The notes: generated by a model not told the origin, from the sequence alone. DNA of 14,094 bases from an uncultured Caulobacteraceae bacterium (GCA_937952995.1 CALFYB010000239.1:1-14094), one strand, 5' to 3'. Shown: positions 4,501 through 12,886, counted from the first letter of the stretch. Numbers and translations: made by a program.

Positions 4501-5784
4501 ATGCGTCGTGTCGTCATCACCGGTCTTGGGCTGGTCACGCCATTAGGGACTGGGGTTGATAATACCTGGTCGGCCTTGCTGGCAGGACGCTCTGGCGCGG
4601 GCCGGATTTCGGCCTTTGATCCCTCGGACTATGGCTGTCAGATCGCCTGCGAAGTGCCCCGAGTTGATGGGCGCGGCGGCGGCGGCGTGGATATTGCCGG
4701 CTCGTTCGATCCCAACCTGACCATGTCTTCGCGCGATCAACGCCGGGTCGATGATTTCATTCTCTATGCCATGGCCGCCGCCGATGAGGCTGTGATCGAT
4801 TCGGGCTGGCATCCCCAGACCGAGGAAGACAAATGCCGGACCGGTGTGATCATTGGCTCGGGCATCGGCGGTCTAAACACTATCGCCGAGACCGCGCTTG
4901 AGCTCGAGGCCAAGGGCCCGCGCAAGATCAGTCCGTTCTTTATCCCTTCGGCCCTGATCAATCTGGCCTCGGGTCAGGTCTCGATCCGTTACGGACTTAA
5001 GGGGCCAAACCATTCTGTCGTGACGGCCTGCGCCACGGGCGCTCACGCCATCGGCGATGCCATGCGCCTGATCCAGTGGGGCGATGCAGACGTCATGCTT
5101 GCGGGCGGTGCTGAGGCTGCGGTTTGTAAGATTGGTGTCGCGGGCTTTGTCGCCGCGCGGGCCATGAGCACCAACTTCAACGACCGCCCCCAGATGGCCT
5201 CCAGACCCTATGACAAGGACCGCGACGGCTTTGTGATGGGCGAGGGCGCGGGTGTTTTGGTGCTGGAAGAGTACGAGCACGCCATCGCGCGCGGTGCCAA
5301 GATCTATGCCGAGGTGGTCGGCTACGGCCTGTCGGGCGACGCCTATCACATCACGGCCCCGGCCAGTGACGGCGACGGTGGCTTCAGGGCTATGAACCTG
5401 TCGCTAGCACGGGCGGGCATTGATCCCTCGCAGATCGACTATATCAACGCCCACGGCACATCCACGCCTCTCGGCGACGAGATCGAGCTGGGTGCGGTGG
5501 AGCGGATGCTGGGTGCTTCAGCCTCTAAGACCACCATGTCCTCGACCAAGTCCTCGATCGGCCATTTGCTCGGCGCTGCAGGCGCTGTCGAAGCGGCCTT
5601 TACGGCTCTGGCCATTCGCGACCAGATCGCGCCGCCGACGATCAATCTGGACAATCCCTCGGTTGAGACCGCCATCGATCTGGTGCCGCACAAGGCCAAG
5701 AAGATGGAAATCAATGTCGCCCTGTCCAATAGCTTTGGCTTTGGCGGCACCAACGCCTCGCTCGTGTTCAAGCGGGTTCCATGA
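4501..5784 (+). CDS. fabF: 3-oxoacyl-ACP synthase II (KAS II)
   Basis: FabF condenses acyl-ACP with malonyl-ACP to lengthen the chain and is important for long-chain unsaturated products. The 427-residue thiolase-fold protein has the catalytic triad Cys177 (VVTACATGAHA), His318 (NAHGTSTPLGD) and His355 (SSIGHLLGAAGAVEA) with Lys350, plus the C-terminal gate loop NSFGFGGTNAS. Cys-His-His marks it as an elongating synthase, not the chain-initiating FabH (Cys-His-Asn). It is somewhat longer than E. coli FabF (413); part of the excess is a Gly-rich loop at ~57-70. Its stop codon overlaps the mltG start (ATGA), so mltG, yicC and gmk are probably read from the same transcript. Confidence 0.97.
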   Translation: MRRVVITGLGLVTPLGTGVDNTWSALLAGRSGAGRISAFDPSDYGCQIACEVPRVDGRGGGGVDIAGSFDPNLTMSSRDQRRVDDFILYAMAAADEAVIDSGWHPQTEEDKCRTGVIIGSGIGGLNTIAETALELEAKGPRKISPFFIPSALINLASGQVSIRYGLKGPNHSVVTACATGAHAIGDAMRLIQWGDADVMLAGGAEAAVCKIGVAGFVAARAMSTNFNDRPQMASRPYDKDRDGFVMGEGAGVLVLEEYEHAIARGAKIYAEVVGYGLSGDAYHITAPASDGDGGFRAMNLSLARAGIDPSQIDYINAHGTSTPLGDEIELGAVERMLGASASKTTMSSTKSSIGHLLGAAGAVEAAFTALAIRDQIAPPTINLDNPSVETAIDLVPHKAKKMEINVALSNSFGFGGTNASLVFKRVP

Positions 5785-6839
5785 CCTCGGCTGGCGAGCC
5801 AACGCCTCCTGATGCCTCGACCGGAACGCGGGTGACGCGTCCGCTCCTGATCATCGCCATCAGCGCGGCGGTTAGCTTGGCCCTGCTGGTGAGCCTGGCC
5901 CTGATCTGGGGTATTGCGAGCTACAGCCTGCCCGGACCGGCATCGGCCAATGGTGCCGACCGCGTCGTCGAGCTGCCCGAAGGGGCTAATCTTTCTGAGA
6001 TTTCAGAGGTTCTGGCGCAAGACAAGGTGATCTCATCAGCGCCTGTATTTGTTCTGGCCGCCAAGATCACAGGTTCGGCCCGCCGCCTAAAGGCTGGCGA
6101 ATATAGTTTCCCGTCCAAGACCTCGATGTCGACGGTGATGGAGATGATCCGCAAGGGTAAGGGCGTGCGCCATCAGGTGACCATCCCAGAGGGTCTGCCC
6201 TCTGACATGGTCGTCGATGCCCTAATGAAGAGCGATGTCCTGACCGGTGCGGTTTCGGCCCCGCCCGAAGGCTCGGTCATGCCCCAGACCTATGAGGTCA
6301 AGCGCGGCGAGACCCGCGCCGCCGTCCTAGAGCGGATGATGAAGGCCCAGACCGAGCTGGTGGCCGAGCTTTGGCCCAAGCGGCGCAGCGGATTGCCGTT
6401 CAACACTCCTGAGCAGGCCGTGACTTTGGCCTCCATCGTCGAGAAGGAGACGGCCAAGGCTGATGAGCGTCCGCGTATTGCCGCCCTGTTCATCAACCGG
6501 TTGCAGCAGGGCATGAGGCTCGAATCCGATCCGACCATCATCTACGGCATCACCCGTGGAAGGCCGCTTGGCCGGGGCCTGCGCGCCTCTGAGGTCGATG
6601 CCCGTACGCCCTACAACACCTATGTCATCTTTGGCCTGCCGCCGACGCCGATCGCCAATCCCGGGCGCGCTGCGCTCGAGGCTGTATTGACCGCTCCGCC
6701 CTCGACCGAGCTGTTCTTTGTCGCTGATGGAACGGGCGGGCACGTGTTTGCGACCAGCTATGACGATCATCGGCGCAATGTCGCCCAGTGGCGCCGGATC
6801 GAGCGCCAGCAGGCCGCTGCTCCGGCTGGGGGACGCTAA
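5781..6839 (+). CDS. mltG: endolytic murein transglycosylase MltG
   Basis: MltG (formerly YceG) cleaves nascent glycan strands at the inner membrane and so sets peptidoglycan chain length. The 352-residue protein has a 20-residue cytoplasmic N-terminus, one membrane helix at ~21-44 (PLLIIAISAAVSLALLVSLA), a LysM-like region ~60-125 (VVELPEGANLSEISEVL, RRLKAGEYSF), and the YceG catalytic domain. The catalytic Glu is Glu221 in TLASIVEKETAKADER, followed by LESDPTIIYGI and the DARTPYNTYVIFGLPPTPIA signature. The ATG overlaps the fabF stop by 4 nt and yicC begins one base after its stop. Linkage of fabF with mltG couples lipid and wall synthesis genes and is common across proteobacteria. Confidence 0.95.
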   Translation: MTSAGEPTPPDASTGTRVTRPLLIIAISAAVSLALLVSLALIWGIASYSLPGPASANGADRVVELPEGANLSEISEVLAQDKVISSAPVFVLAAKITGSARRLKAGEYSFPSKTSMSTVMEMIRKGKGVRHQVTIPEGLPSDMVVDALMKSDVLTGAVSAPPEGSVMPQTYEVKRGETRAAVLERMMKAQTELVAELWPKRRSGLPFNTPEQAVTLASIVEKETAKADERPRIAALFINRLQQGMRLESDPTIIYGITRGRPLGRGLRASEVDARTPYNTYVIFGLPPTPIANPGRAALEAVLTAPPSTELFFVADGTGGHVFATSYDDHRRNVAQWRRIERQQAAAPAGGR

Positions 6840-6840
6840 G

Positions 6841-7725
6841 ATGGCTCTGTCTGGCATGACCGGCTTTGCGCGGGTCGAGGGATCCGCAGGGGCATGGACC
6901 TGGGCCGTCGAGGCGCGCTCGGTCAATGGCCGCAATCTTGAGGCGCGCTTTCGCGGACCGCCGGGCTTTGACAGCCTAGAGCGGGTGGCACGCGACGGGG
7001 CTCAGGGCCTGTTCCAGCGCGGTCAGATCACCGTCGGCTTGCAGGCCAAGCGGGCGGAGTCGGTCGGTCAGGTGCGGGTCAATCTGGACCAGATCGAGCG
7101 TTACCTTGGACTAGTTGCCCCCCTGATCGCTGCGGGCCGCGCACAGCCGCCGAGCGCCGATGGCCTGCTGGCCCTGCGCGGCGTGCTGGAAGTGACCGAA
7201 GAGGTTGAAGAGGCTGAGTTTAAGGCCGCTGTTGAACAGGCCATGGCGGCGTCCATCACCGACGCTCTGACGGCGCTGCAGGCCTCTAGGCTGGATGAGG
7301 GCGCGGCCTTGGCCCCGGTGTTGGGCGGGCTCGTGGACCGTATCGAGACGCTGGTGATGACCGCCGAGGAACAGGCCGCCGGACAGCCTGCCGCGATCAA
7401 GGACCGCTTCACCAAGCGCATGACCGAGCTGGCGGGCGACGGGGCCGGGATTGCCGAGCGCATCGTTACCGAGGCCGCGGCGATGGCCGTCAAGGCTGAC
7501 GTCCGCGAAGAGCTGGATCGTCTGGTCAGCCACATTCAGGCTGCTCGCACCTTGCTGTCGAGTGATGCGGCCTCCGGGCGGCGGCTGGATTTTCTGATGC
7601 AAGAATTTATGCGTGAGGCCAACACGCTCTGTTCTAAGTCCGCCTTGACGGGTCTTACCGCCACCGGCCTTGATCTGAAGGCCACCATCGAACAGCTCCG
7701 TGAGCAGGTCCAGAATGTCGAGTAG
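6841..7725 (+). CDS. yicC: YicC family endoribonuclease-like protein
   Basis: YicC proteins are conserved RNA-metabolism factors; the E. coli member has been linked to endonucleolytic RNA cleavage and sRNA decay, though the role in alphaproteobacteria is less studied. The 294-residue protein starts MALSGMTGFARVEG, continues WAVEARSVNGRNLEARFRGP and FQRGQITVGL, and ends with the DUF1732 signature GRRLDFLMQEFMREANTLCS. A longer frame begins inside mltG, but the conserved MTGFAR motif right after 6841 fixes the start. It begins one base after the mltG stop and overlaps gmk, in keeping with the conserved yicC-gmk pairing. A hydrophilic, Ala/Glu-rich central helical region (~110-215) fits the family. 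Confidence 0.92.
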   Translation: MALSGMTGFARVEGSAGAWTWAVEARSVNGRNLEARFRGPPGFDSLERVARDGAQGLFQRGQITVGLQAKRAESVGQVRVNLDQIERYLGLVAPLIAAGRAQPPSADGLLALRGVLEVTEEVEEAEFKAAVEQAMAASITDALTALQASRLDEGAALAPVLGGLVDRIETLVMTAEEQAAGQPAAIKDRFTKRMTELAGDGAGIAERIVTEAAAMAVKADVREELDRLVSHIQAARTLLSSDAASGRRLDFLMQEFMREANTLCSKSALTGLTATGLDLKATIEQLREQVQNVE

Positions 7726-8374
7726 TTCCCATCTCCATGCCGAGTTCGGCGTTCGCAGAGGCCTGATGCTGGTCATTTCCAGTCCCTCGGGCGCGGGCAA
7801 GACCTCGCTGTCGCGGCGCTTGGTCGCCGATCATGGCGACCTTGAACTGTCCGTGTCCTGCACCACGCGCGGTCCTCGTCCGGGCGAGCAGGATGGCCGG
7901 GAATATCACTTTGTTGATCGCGCCGCCTTTGACCGCGATGTCGAGCAGAACCGCTTTTTGGAATGGGCCGAGGTGCACGAACATCGCTATGGCAGCCCCG
8001 AAGGCCCGGTGATGCAGGCCCTATCCGAGGGGCGAGACGTCCTGTTCGACATCGATTGGCAAGGGGCTCGCCAGATTGCCGCCAAGGCCTCCCAAGATGT
8101 GGTGCGGGTCTTTATCCTGCCGCCGACCATGGCCGATCTCAAGCGTCGCCTCAACGCACGGGCTCAGGATGCGGCAGACGTCATTGAGCGTCGGCTTGGC
8201 CGGTCCAAGGGCGAGATCGAGAAGTGGACGGATTATGACTATGTCATCGTCAATGAGGACTTTGACCTCGCCTATGCCGAACTGGCCCACATCTATCATG
8301 CCGAACGGTTGAAGCGGGCGCGAAACCCGTGGCTGACGCCGTTTGTGAGCCGTCTGATGGACGAGCAGATCTAG
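7715..8374 (+). CDS. gmk: guanylate kinase
   Basis: Guanylate kinase converts GMP to GDP with ATP, on the path to GTP, dGTP and (p)ppGpp. From the ATG at 7715 it is 219 residues. The P-loop is SSPSGAGKTS (22-31); the GMP-binding region follows as SCTTRGPRPGEQDGREYHFV and RFLEWAEVHEHRYGSP; DVLFDIDWQGARQI is the core strand, and RRLGRSKGEIEKWTDYDYVI forms the lid and arginine segment. An in-frame GTG at 7700 would add five residues; the ATG is chosen because its overlap with yicC is shorter (11 nt). Its stop codon overlaps the convergent rsmA stop (CTAG at 8371-8374), leaving no room for a separate terminator. Confidence 0.96.
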   Translation: MSSSSHLHAEFGVRRGLMLVISSPSGAGKTSLSRRLVADHGDLELSVSCTTRGPRPGEQDGREYHFVDRAAFDRDVEQNRFLEWAEVHEHRYGSPEGPVMQALSEGRDVLFDIDWQGARQIAAKASQDVVRVFILPPTMADLKRRLNARAQDAADVIERRLGRSKGEIEKWTDYDYVIVNEDFDLAYAELAHIYHAERLKRARNPWLTPFVSRLMDEQI

Positions 8375-9216
8375 GCCTTGGTCTGGGCCAAGACGATCTT
8401 GGCGAGGGCTAAAAACCCATCCACATCGACCGTTTCAGCCCGTACGTCTGGATCAATGCCAGCGGCAAGGCAAAGCTCGGTCCCTCCAAGGGTTTTGAGG
8501 CTGGAGCGCAACATCTTGCGCCTCTGGCCAAAGGCGGCCTGAGTGGTCCGTTCCAGCGCCTTGAGCATGGCCGCGTCGGGGCGGTCGGTGAGGGGCGTCA
8601 GGTTGACGACGGCTGAGGTCACCTTGGGCGGCGGGGTAAAGGCTCGGGCGGGCAGGTCCATGACGGTGCGGGCCTTGGCAGTGGCTTGAACCACGACGGC
8701 TAGGCGCCCATAGGCATCATCCCCGACCTGAGCGGTGATCCGATCCGCCACTTCCTTCTGGAACATCAGGGTCATCGAACTGGGTTGCCAGGGCCCGGTC
8801 AGCCATTTCAGTAATAGGGCCGTGCCGACATTATAGGGCAAGTTGGCCACGACAGAGGCTTGTGTGCCCGGAGCGTGCTCGGCGATTAGGTCCGCTTCCT
8901 TGACCCGCAAGGCATCGTTCTGGACCAGATGGAGTTGGCCGGGGGCGGCGTCTCCGAGGCCATTGAGCAGGGGAAAGAACCGGGGGTCCATCTCTACAGC
9001 AATGACCTTTGCACCGGCTTCTAGCAGGGCGCGGGTCAGGCCGCCGGGGCCGGGGCCAACCTCGATCACGGTCTGGCCCTCGACCACCTCGGCCAAGCGG
9101 GCGATCTTGCGGGTGATGTTGAGGTCGAGCAGGAAGTGCTGGCCAAAGCTCTTCTTGGCCAGAAGGCCATACTCTTCCAGCGCCTCACGAATGGGGGGGA
9201 GGTCTTTTAGGCTCAT
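8371..9216 (-). CDS. rsmA: 16S rRNA dimethyladenosine transferase (KsgA/RsmA)
   Basis: RsmA uses S-adenosylmethionine to dimethylate two adjacent adenines in helix 45 of 16S rRNA and serves as a late checkpoint of small-subunit assembly. The 281-residue protein has KKSFGQHFLLD (21-31), SAM-binding motif I EVGPGPGGLT (52-61), acidic VEMD (74-77), ND at 100-101 and the catalytic NLPYN (125-129), then the C-terminal domain with ARAFTPPPKVTSAVV and AFGQRRKMLRSSLKT. Its ATG overlaps the pdxA stop by 4 nt. It ends the lptD-surA-pdxA-rsmA cluster; apaG, which follows in enterobacteria, is absent and gmk converges instead. Confidence 0.97.
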   Translation of the reverse strand: MSLKDLPPIREALEEYGLLAKKSFGQHFLLDLNITRKIARLAEVVEGQTVIEVGPGPGGLTRALLEAGAKVIAVEMDPRFFPLLNGLGDAAPGQLHLVQNDALRVKEADLIAEHAPGTQASVVANLPYNVGTALLLKWLTGPWQPSSMTLMFQKEVADRITAQVGDDAYGRLAVVVQATAKARTVMDLPARAFTPPPKVTSAVVNLTPLTDRPDAAMLKALERTTQAAFGQRRKMLRSSLKTLGGTELCLAAGIDPDVRAETVDVDGFLALAKIVLAQTKA

Positions 9217-10220
9217 AGGCTGGCCTGCGCGGCGCGATTGCTGGCGATCTGGTCGGCCATGCGGATGGCCGCGATCAGGCTGTCGGCCCGCGCTATGCCC
9301 TTGCCAGCGATGTCAAAGCCGGTACCGTGGTCGGGCGAGGTGCGCACGATGGGCAGGCCGAGGCTGACATTCACCCCGCCCCAGAAGTCGAGCATCTTGA
9401 CCGGAATCAGGGCCTGGTCGTGATAGAGGCAAATGACCGCGTCATAGGTCTTGCGCGCCTCCTCGTGGAACAGGGTGTCGGCGGGCTTGGGGCCAACACA
9501 GTCAATCCCTTGCGCCCGAAGCGCGGCTACAGCCGGAGCGAGCAAGCGGACTTCCTCATCGCCGATGGTGCCGCCTTCACCCGCATGGGGATTTAGCCCG
9601 GCAAGCACCAGCCTTGGCTTGGCAATGCCAAAGTCACGGCTCAGGGCCTGCGCTGTCACCATTGCTGTATGGATGATGGCCTCTTGGGTCAGGGCGCTGG
9701 CGACCTTGGCAATGGGGACATGGATGGTGACCAGCACGGCGCGCAGATCGCCCGAAGTCAGCATCATGACTGGGCCGCGTTCGCCCGCCATGGGGACATC
9801 AGCGGTCAGGGCGGCGAGAAATTCGGTGTGGCCGGGAAACTTAAATCCAGCCTCATAGAGCGGGGCCTTGGAGATCGGGGCTGTCACGACCCCGCGCACC
9901 TCGCCCTTTACAGCGAGGTCTACGGCGGATTCTATCCAACGGATGATCGCAGGGGCATGGGTCTTGTCGGCGACGCCGGGTGCAACCAAATGGCCGAGCG
10001 GCAGGTCGAGAACGGGAAGGGCATCAGAGAACGGTGCCTGTGCCTCTTCAGGCCCACCAACGCGCTGCACCGCAACGCCTTGAGCGGCCAAAAGGTTGGC
10101 ATCCCCGATAACCATGAAAGCGGGCCCACCGTGGCGAAGCGCCGTCCAAGCCTTGGCAATGATTTCCGGCCCTATGCCTGCGGGATCACCGAGGCTGAGC
10201 GCGAGTACGCCTTGTGTCAC
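9213..10220 (-). CDS. pdxA: 4-hydroxythreonine-4-phosphate dehydrogenase
   Basis: PdxA oxidises 4-phosphohydroxy-L-threonine with NAD+; the product decarboxylates and feeds PdxJ to make pyridoxine phosphate (DXP-dependent vitamin B6 route). The 335-residue protein opens with LALSLGDPAGIGPEI and shows VVTAPISKAPLYEAGFKFPG, HTEFLA, and the three metal ligands His167 (TIHVPIAK), His212 (NPHAGEGG) and His267 (LYHDQALIPVK), ending SPDHGTGFDIAGKGIA and a C-terminal helix. The start codon is GTG (10218-10220), overlapping the surA stop as GTGA; the rsmA start overlaps its own stop. Such overlaps imply coupled translation through surA-pdxA-rsmA. Confidence 0.96.
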   Translation of the reverse strand: MTQGVLALSLGDPAGIGPEIIAKAWTALRHGGPAFMVIGDANLLAAQGVAVQRVGGPEEAQAPFSDALPVLDLPLGHLVAPGVADKTHAPAIIRWIESAVDLAVKGEVRGVVTAPISKAPLYEAGFKFPGHTEFLAALTADVPMAGERGPVMMLTSGDLRAVLVTIHVPIAKVASALTQEAIIHTAMVTAQALSRDFGIAKPRLVLAGLNPHAGEGGTIGDEEVRLLAPAVAALRAQGIDCVGPKPADTLFHEEARKTYDAVICLYHDQALIPVKMLDFWGGVNVSLGLPIVRTSPDHGTGFDIAGKGIARADSLIAAIRMADQIASNRAAQASL

Positions 10221-11575
10221 CGGGTTTCGATCGTCGCCGAGTTGCGCAGATCGCGCAGGTAACGCTTTGCAATCATTGCCAACTGCTGGCCGATCAAACG
10301 GTTTTCCATGTCTTCCTTGGTTGGCACCCGACCGCCGTCTTGGCGTTTGGCACAGACCGCGATGAGATGGAGGCCAACCTGCGTGCGGATCGGATCGCTG
10401 ACCTGACCAACATTGAGCTTTTCAGCAGCTTCACGGAAGGCGGGAGCGAGGTCTTTGATTTCCGACTCGCCCAGATCGCCCGCGATAACGCCCGAAACGG
10501 TTGCGGCGGCTGACTCCATATTGGAGCAGTCCTTGATCAAGGGTTTCAGAGCCGACAGCTTTGACTGGGCGGCGGCGACATCGGCCTCCGTGGAGGTTGC
10601 TGTCAAACGGATGGCGGCTTGCTTCAGGTCCACCAAGGTGGCGCTGGCACCGGCCCGTTTGTCTCGCAGCGCCAAGATGTAGACGCCGTCGGTCACGGGG
10701 ATCGGTTGAGACAACTGTCCGGGGCGAAGCTGTTCTAAGGCCTGCAATAGGGCGGGCTGCAATTCTTCACCGGTCACCCAGCCTGTATCGCCGCCGGTTG
10801 CAGAGGTCGCAGCGGCCGAAAACTGCCGGGCTACGCTGGCGAAGGGTGCACCCTGCTGAAGCTGGCCGACCAATTGGTTGGCACCGCGCATCGCATTGTC
10901 CGCGCCGCCGACGCGTGTGGCTTCGATAAAGATTTCGCTGACCAGATACTGCGGCTTGGCTGCGGCGGCGTTCTGACGGGCCAGCGCGGCCTCGATCTGA
11001 TCGTCGCCGACCCGCAGACGCGAGCCGTAGCGGCCATTGATCCAACGCTGCCAGCTGATTTCTGCTCTGATTTGCGCGCGCAGGGTCTCAGGATTGACGC
11101 CTGAGGCCGCGAGGGAGCCGACCAACTGCTGCGCCGTCGCGCGGTTTTCCTGCGCCATGCGGCCAATCTGACGATCAATATCCTCGTCCTTGGCAATGAT
11201 GCTGAACTTCTGTTCCTTCTCGACGCGGCGCAATTCCTGCATCTCGAGGGCTTCGTCGACCAGAGACCGCAACGACTCGCGCTCGATCTGTCCGAGGCTA
11301 TCGGCGGTCGGCTGCATGCCTGACGTCACGATCAACAACAGCATCCGCTGGCGTAGATCATAGGTCGAAATGATGCTGTCATTGACGATGGCCGCGACGC
11401 CTTCGCTCAGATAGTTCACCGTCGGTGCTGGAGCTCCGATCGCCTGAGCACCCGCAGCCTGCGCTGAGGCCGATGTCGGCATTGCCGCTTGGGCCAGCAC
11501 GGAAACTGCTGCAACCGCAACAGCCAGATGTTTAACAGTCAACGCGCGCATCATCGTGGATGTCGTTCCTCTCAT
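10217..11575 (-). CDS. surA: SurA-like periplasmic peptidyl-prolyl isomerase/chaperone
   Basis: SurA escorts unfolded outer membrane proteins, LptD included, through the periplasm. The N-terminus has a signal peptide (hydrophobic core HLAVAVAAVSVLAQAA, likely cut after SASAQA). The SurA N-terminal chaperone domain follows (SEGVAAIVNDSIISTYDLRQ, then the SLRSLVDEALEMQELRR helix), and then a parvulin domain with QYLVSEIFIEA, FASVARQFSAAATSATGGDT, GWVTGEEL and LRPGQLSQPIPVTDGVYILA. The last ~120 residues match a degenerate second parvulin/C-terminal segment ending ERDLRNSATIET-like. From the first ATG it has 452 residues. ATG-ATG at 11549-11554 is a possible start, with AGAGGA 12 nt upstream and a cleaner signal peptide. 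It follows lptD by 18 nt and overlaps pdxA by 4 nt. Confidence 0.9.
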   Translation of the reverse strand: MRGTTSTMMRALTVKHLAVAVAAVSVLAQAAMPTSASAQAAGAQAIGAPAPTVNYLSEGVAAIVNDSIISTYDLRQRMLLLIVTSGMQPTADSLGQIERESLRSLVDEALEMQELRRVEKEQKFSIIAKDEDIDRQIGRMAQENRATAQQLVGSLAASGVNPETLRAQIRAEISWQRWINGRYGSRLRVGDDQIEAALARQNAAAAKPQYLVSEIFIEATRVGGADNAMRGANQLVGQLQQGAPFASVARQFSAAATSATGGDTGWVTGEELQPALLQALEQLRPGQLSQPIPVTDGVYILALRDKRAGASATLVDLKQAAIRLTATSTEADVAAAQSKLSALKPLIKDCSNMESAAATVSGVIAGDLGESEIKDLAPAFREAAEKLNVGQVSDPIRTQVGLHLIAVCAKRQDGGRVPTKEDMENRLIGQQLAMIAKRYLRDLRNSATIETR

Positions 11576-11593
11576 GCGCCCGCCAGAGTCGCT

Positions 11594-12601
11594 CTAGCGG
11601 TCGTCATAGTCTGTGTATCCTGCATCGCCTAATGTGGCGAGGGTTAGGCGAATGAGCACGTTATCGGACGGACCAAGCGTGCGGTTATAGGTTTCTTCGC
11701 GTTGATACACGATTTCGAGCCTTGTGCATTCGTCGCGATAGAGCAGACCGATTTCACGGTTGCGCCAAACATCATTTTCAAGATCGCGAACCCCGGCGAA
11801 AGTCAGGCCCCAGGTCTTGGAGATATAGACCTCGCCCGCCCCTTGGATATCCTGCACGGCTGTGCCGCTGATCGCTGTCTTGTCGTCCAGATAACGAACA
11901 TAGCCGCGAACACGATCAAGGCTGAGATTGGCCCCGGCCTCTTGGCGGCGGATCTGCAGACTGTCTGAATCTAGGCGCGTGCGGGCAAAGGCTGACAGGC
12001 CTGCGATGGGCGCAATCGAGACCGATGTCACCCAGTCAGAAGCGGTGCCTTGCAAGCCTGTGCGAGCCTGAACCATCAGATCCCTGTTGGTCCTGAAGCT
12101 GCGCCCCACCAGCAGGCGAGCCGTGCGTCCGCCGCCCCAATCGACCGTGGTTCGGACACCGACATTGAGCCTTTGACCGCCATCATAGAGGTCAAAGCCG
12201 GGATAGCGGTTGGCTTCGAAGAGGTTGGTCTCGTCAAACTCGAACGAGATACTGTCTTCGTTTGGAATTCTGCTATCGCGCTGAGCATCGGGCGATAGGG
12301 CGATCTGGGCCATGGGCTCGAGAATGATCGTTGAGGCACCGGCCTTGCGGATGAGGGGGTAGCTCAGATCGACACCGACCGTGCCCATGGTCCGGCTGAT
12401 CGACTGGCCCTTGGTGTTGGACGCGGACTGGTCGGCGACATTGTAGTAGTCCGCGCGGGCCGAGACGAAGGGCTCTGCTCTCAGGCCATTGCTGAAGGTG
12501 TTGATCTGGCGCCATTCGCCTTCGCCGGTTGCCCGGCGGCTGTCGATCCCAGGTTGCTTGGCCGAGAGGGCTGACTGATCGCGAAACAGCGCCACGCCGC
12601 T
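11594..12601 (-). CDS. lptD: LPS-assembly protein LptD, C-terminal half (5' end lost at junction)
   Basis: LptD is the outer membrane barrel that, with the plug lipoprotein LptE, inserts lipopolysaccharide into the outer leaflet. About 335 residues remain of a protein usually 750-800 long, all from the barrel domain. Diagnostic pieces are TVGVDLSYPLIRKAGASTII, the IPNEDSISFEFDETNLFEAN and RYPGFDLYDGGQRLNVGVRT segment, alternating beta-strand patterns, and the C-terminal LYRDECTRLEIVYQREETYN...LTLATLG with the conserved Cys that takes part in disulfides in LptD proteins. The N-terminal periplasmic domain and signal peptide lie beyond the junction. Frame upstream of ~12,600 encodes Arg/Pro-rich nonsense because it runs antisense through another gene. 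It heads lptD-surA-pdxA-rsmA, a conserved order. Confidence 0.9.
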   Translation of the reverse strand, partial: SGVALFRDQSALSAKQPGIDSRRATGEGEWRQINTFSNGLRAEPFVSARADYYNVADQSASNTKGQSISRTMGTVGVDLSYPLIRKAGASTIILEPMAQIALSPDAQRDSRIPNEDSISFEFDETNLFEANRYPGFDLYDGGQRLNVGVRTTVDWGGGRTARLLVGRSFRTNRDLMVQARTGLQGTASDWVTSVSIAPIAGLSAFARTRLDSDSLQIRRQEAGANLSLDRVRGYVRYLDDKTAISGTAVQDIQGAGEVYISKTWGLTFAGVRDLENDVWRNREIGLLYRDECTRLEIVYQREETYNRTLGPSDNVLIRLTLATLGDAGYTDYDDR

Positions 12602-12605
12602 GCCC
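12585..12605. other. chimeric assembly breakpoint (right)
   Basis: To the left the minus strand encodes LptD barrel; to the right the plus strand encodes the C-terminus of an unrelated acyltransferase. The plus-strand frame has a stop at 12572-12574 and becomes protein-like from about 12,590. Neither gene is complete and they would overlap antisense, which fits a join between two genomes. Confidence 0.75.
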
Positions 12606-12886
12606 TTGCCCTGCTGCACAGCGCCCATATCGGGCCTGCGGCGCTGCGCCCGCTGCCGAAACCGGGCCAAATGCGGGTGATGCTGGAGGGGCAGGGCGCA
12701 GACGCGCGCTCAGGGCTTGCGGCCCTGCCACCTTTGCTGCGCACCTATCTGGGCATGGGGGGCTGGGTGTCGGACCATGCCGTGATCGACCGCGACCTTG
12801 ACACGCTGCATGTGTTCACCGCCGTCGAGATTGCCAAGATCCCCCCCGCCCGCGCCCGCGCGCTGCGGGCGATTGCGGCGGATTAG
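12590..12886 (+). CDS. olsB: OlsB-like GNAT acyltransferase, C-terminal ~98 residues
   Basis: Only the 3' end is present. The visible protein reads ALALLHSAHIGPAALRPLPK, then LPPLLRTYLGMGGWVSDHAV and IDRDLDTLHVFTAVEIAKIP, ending ARALRAIAAD. The LPPLL-x-YL-x-x-G-x-x-V-x-D-x-AVIDR pattern is the C-terminal signature of OlsB-type N-acyltransferases, which attach a 3-hydroxyacyl chain from ACP to ornithine in the first step of ornithine lipid synthesis. The catalytic GNAT core lies in the missing part, so substrate cannot be judged; a general hemolysin-like GNAT is the alternative. Its stop codon overlaps by 3 nt the stop of the next gene, which runs the other way. Style and codon use point to Rhodobacteraceae. 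Confidence 0.65.
   Translation, partial: RHAAALALLHSAHIGPAALRPLPKPGQMRVMLEGQGADARSGLAALPPLLRTYLGMGGWVSDHAVIDRDLDTLHVFTAVEIAKIPPARARALRAIAAD

Noticed and set aside
2234..5784. The fabD-fabG-acpP-fabF run as a polyketide or specialised lipid cluster
   Set aside because: Sequence and order match the housekeeping fatty acid cluster of proteobacteria, with no tailoring, thioesterase or modular enzymes.
12605..12744. N-terminal extension of the LptD frame beyond 12,605
   Set aside because: These residues come from reading antisense through the acyltransferase gene and do not resemble LptD.
12529..12801. A 90-codon plus-strand frame across the right junction
   Set aside because: It is out of frame with the OlsB-like protein and spans the chimeric join; its translation is Arg/Pro-rich noise.
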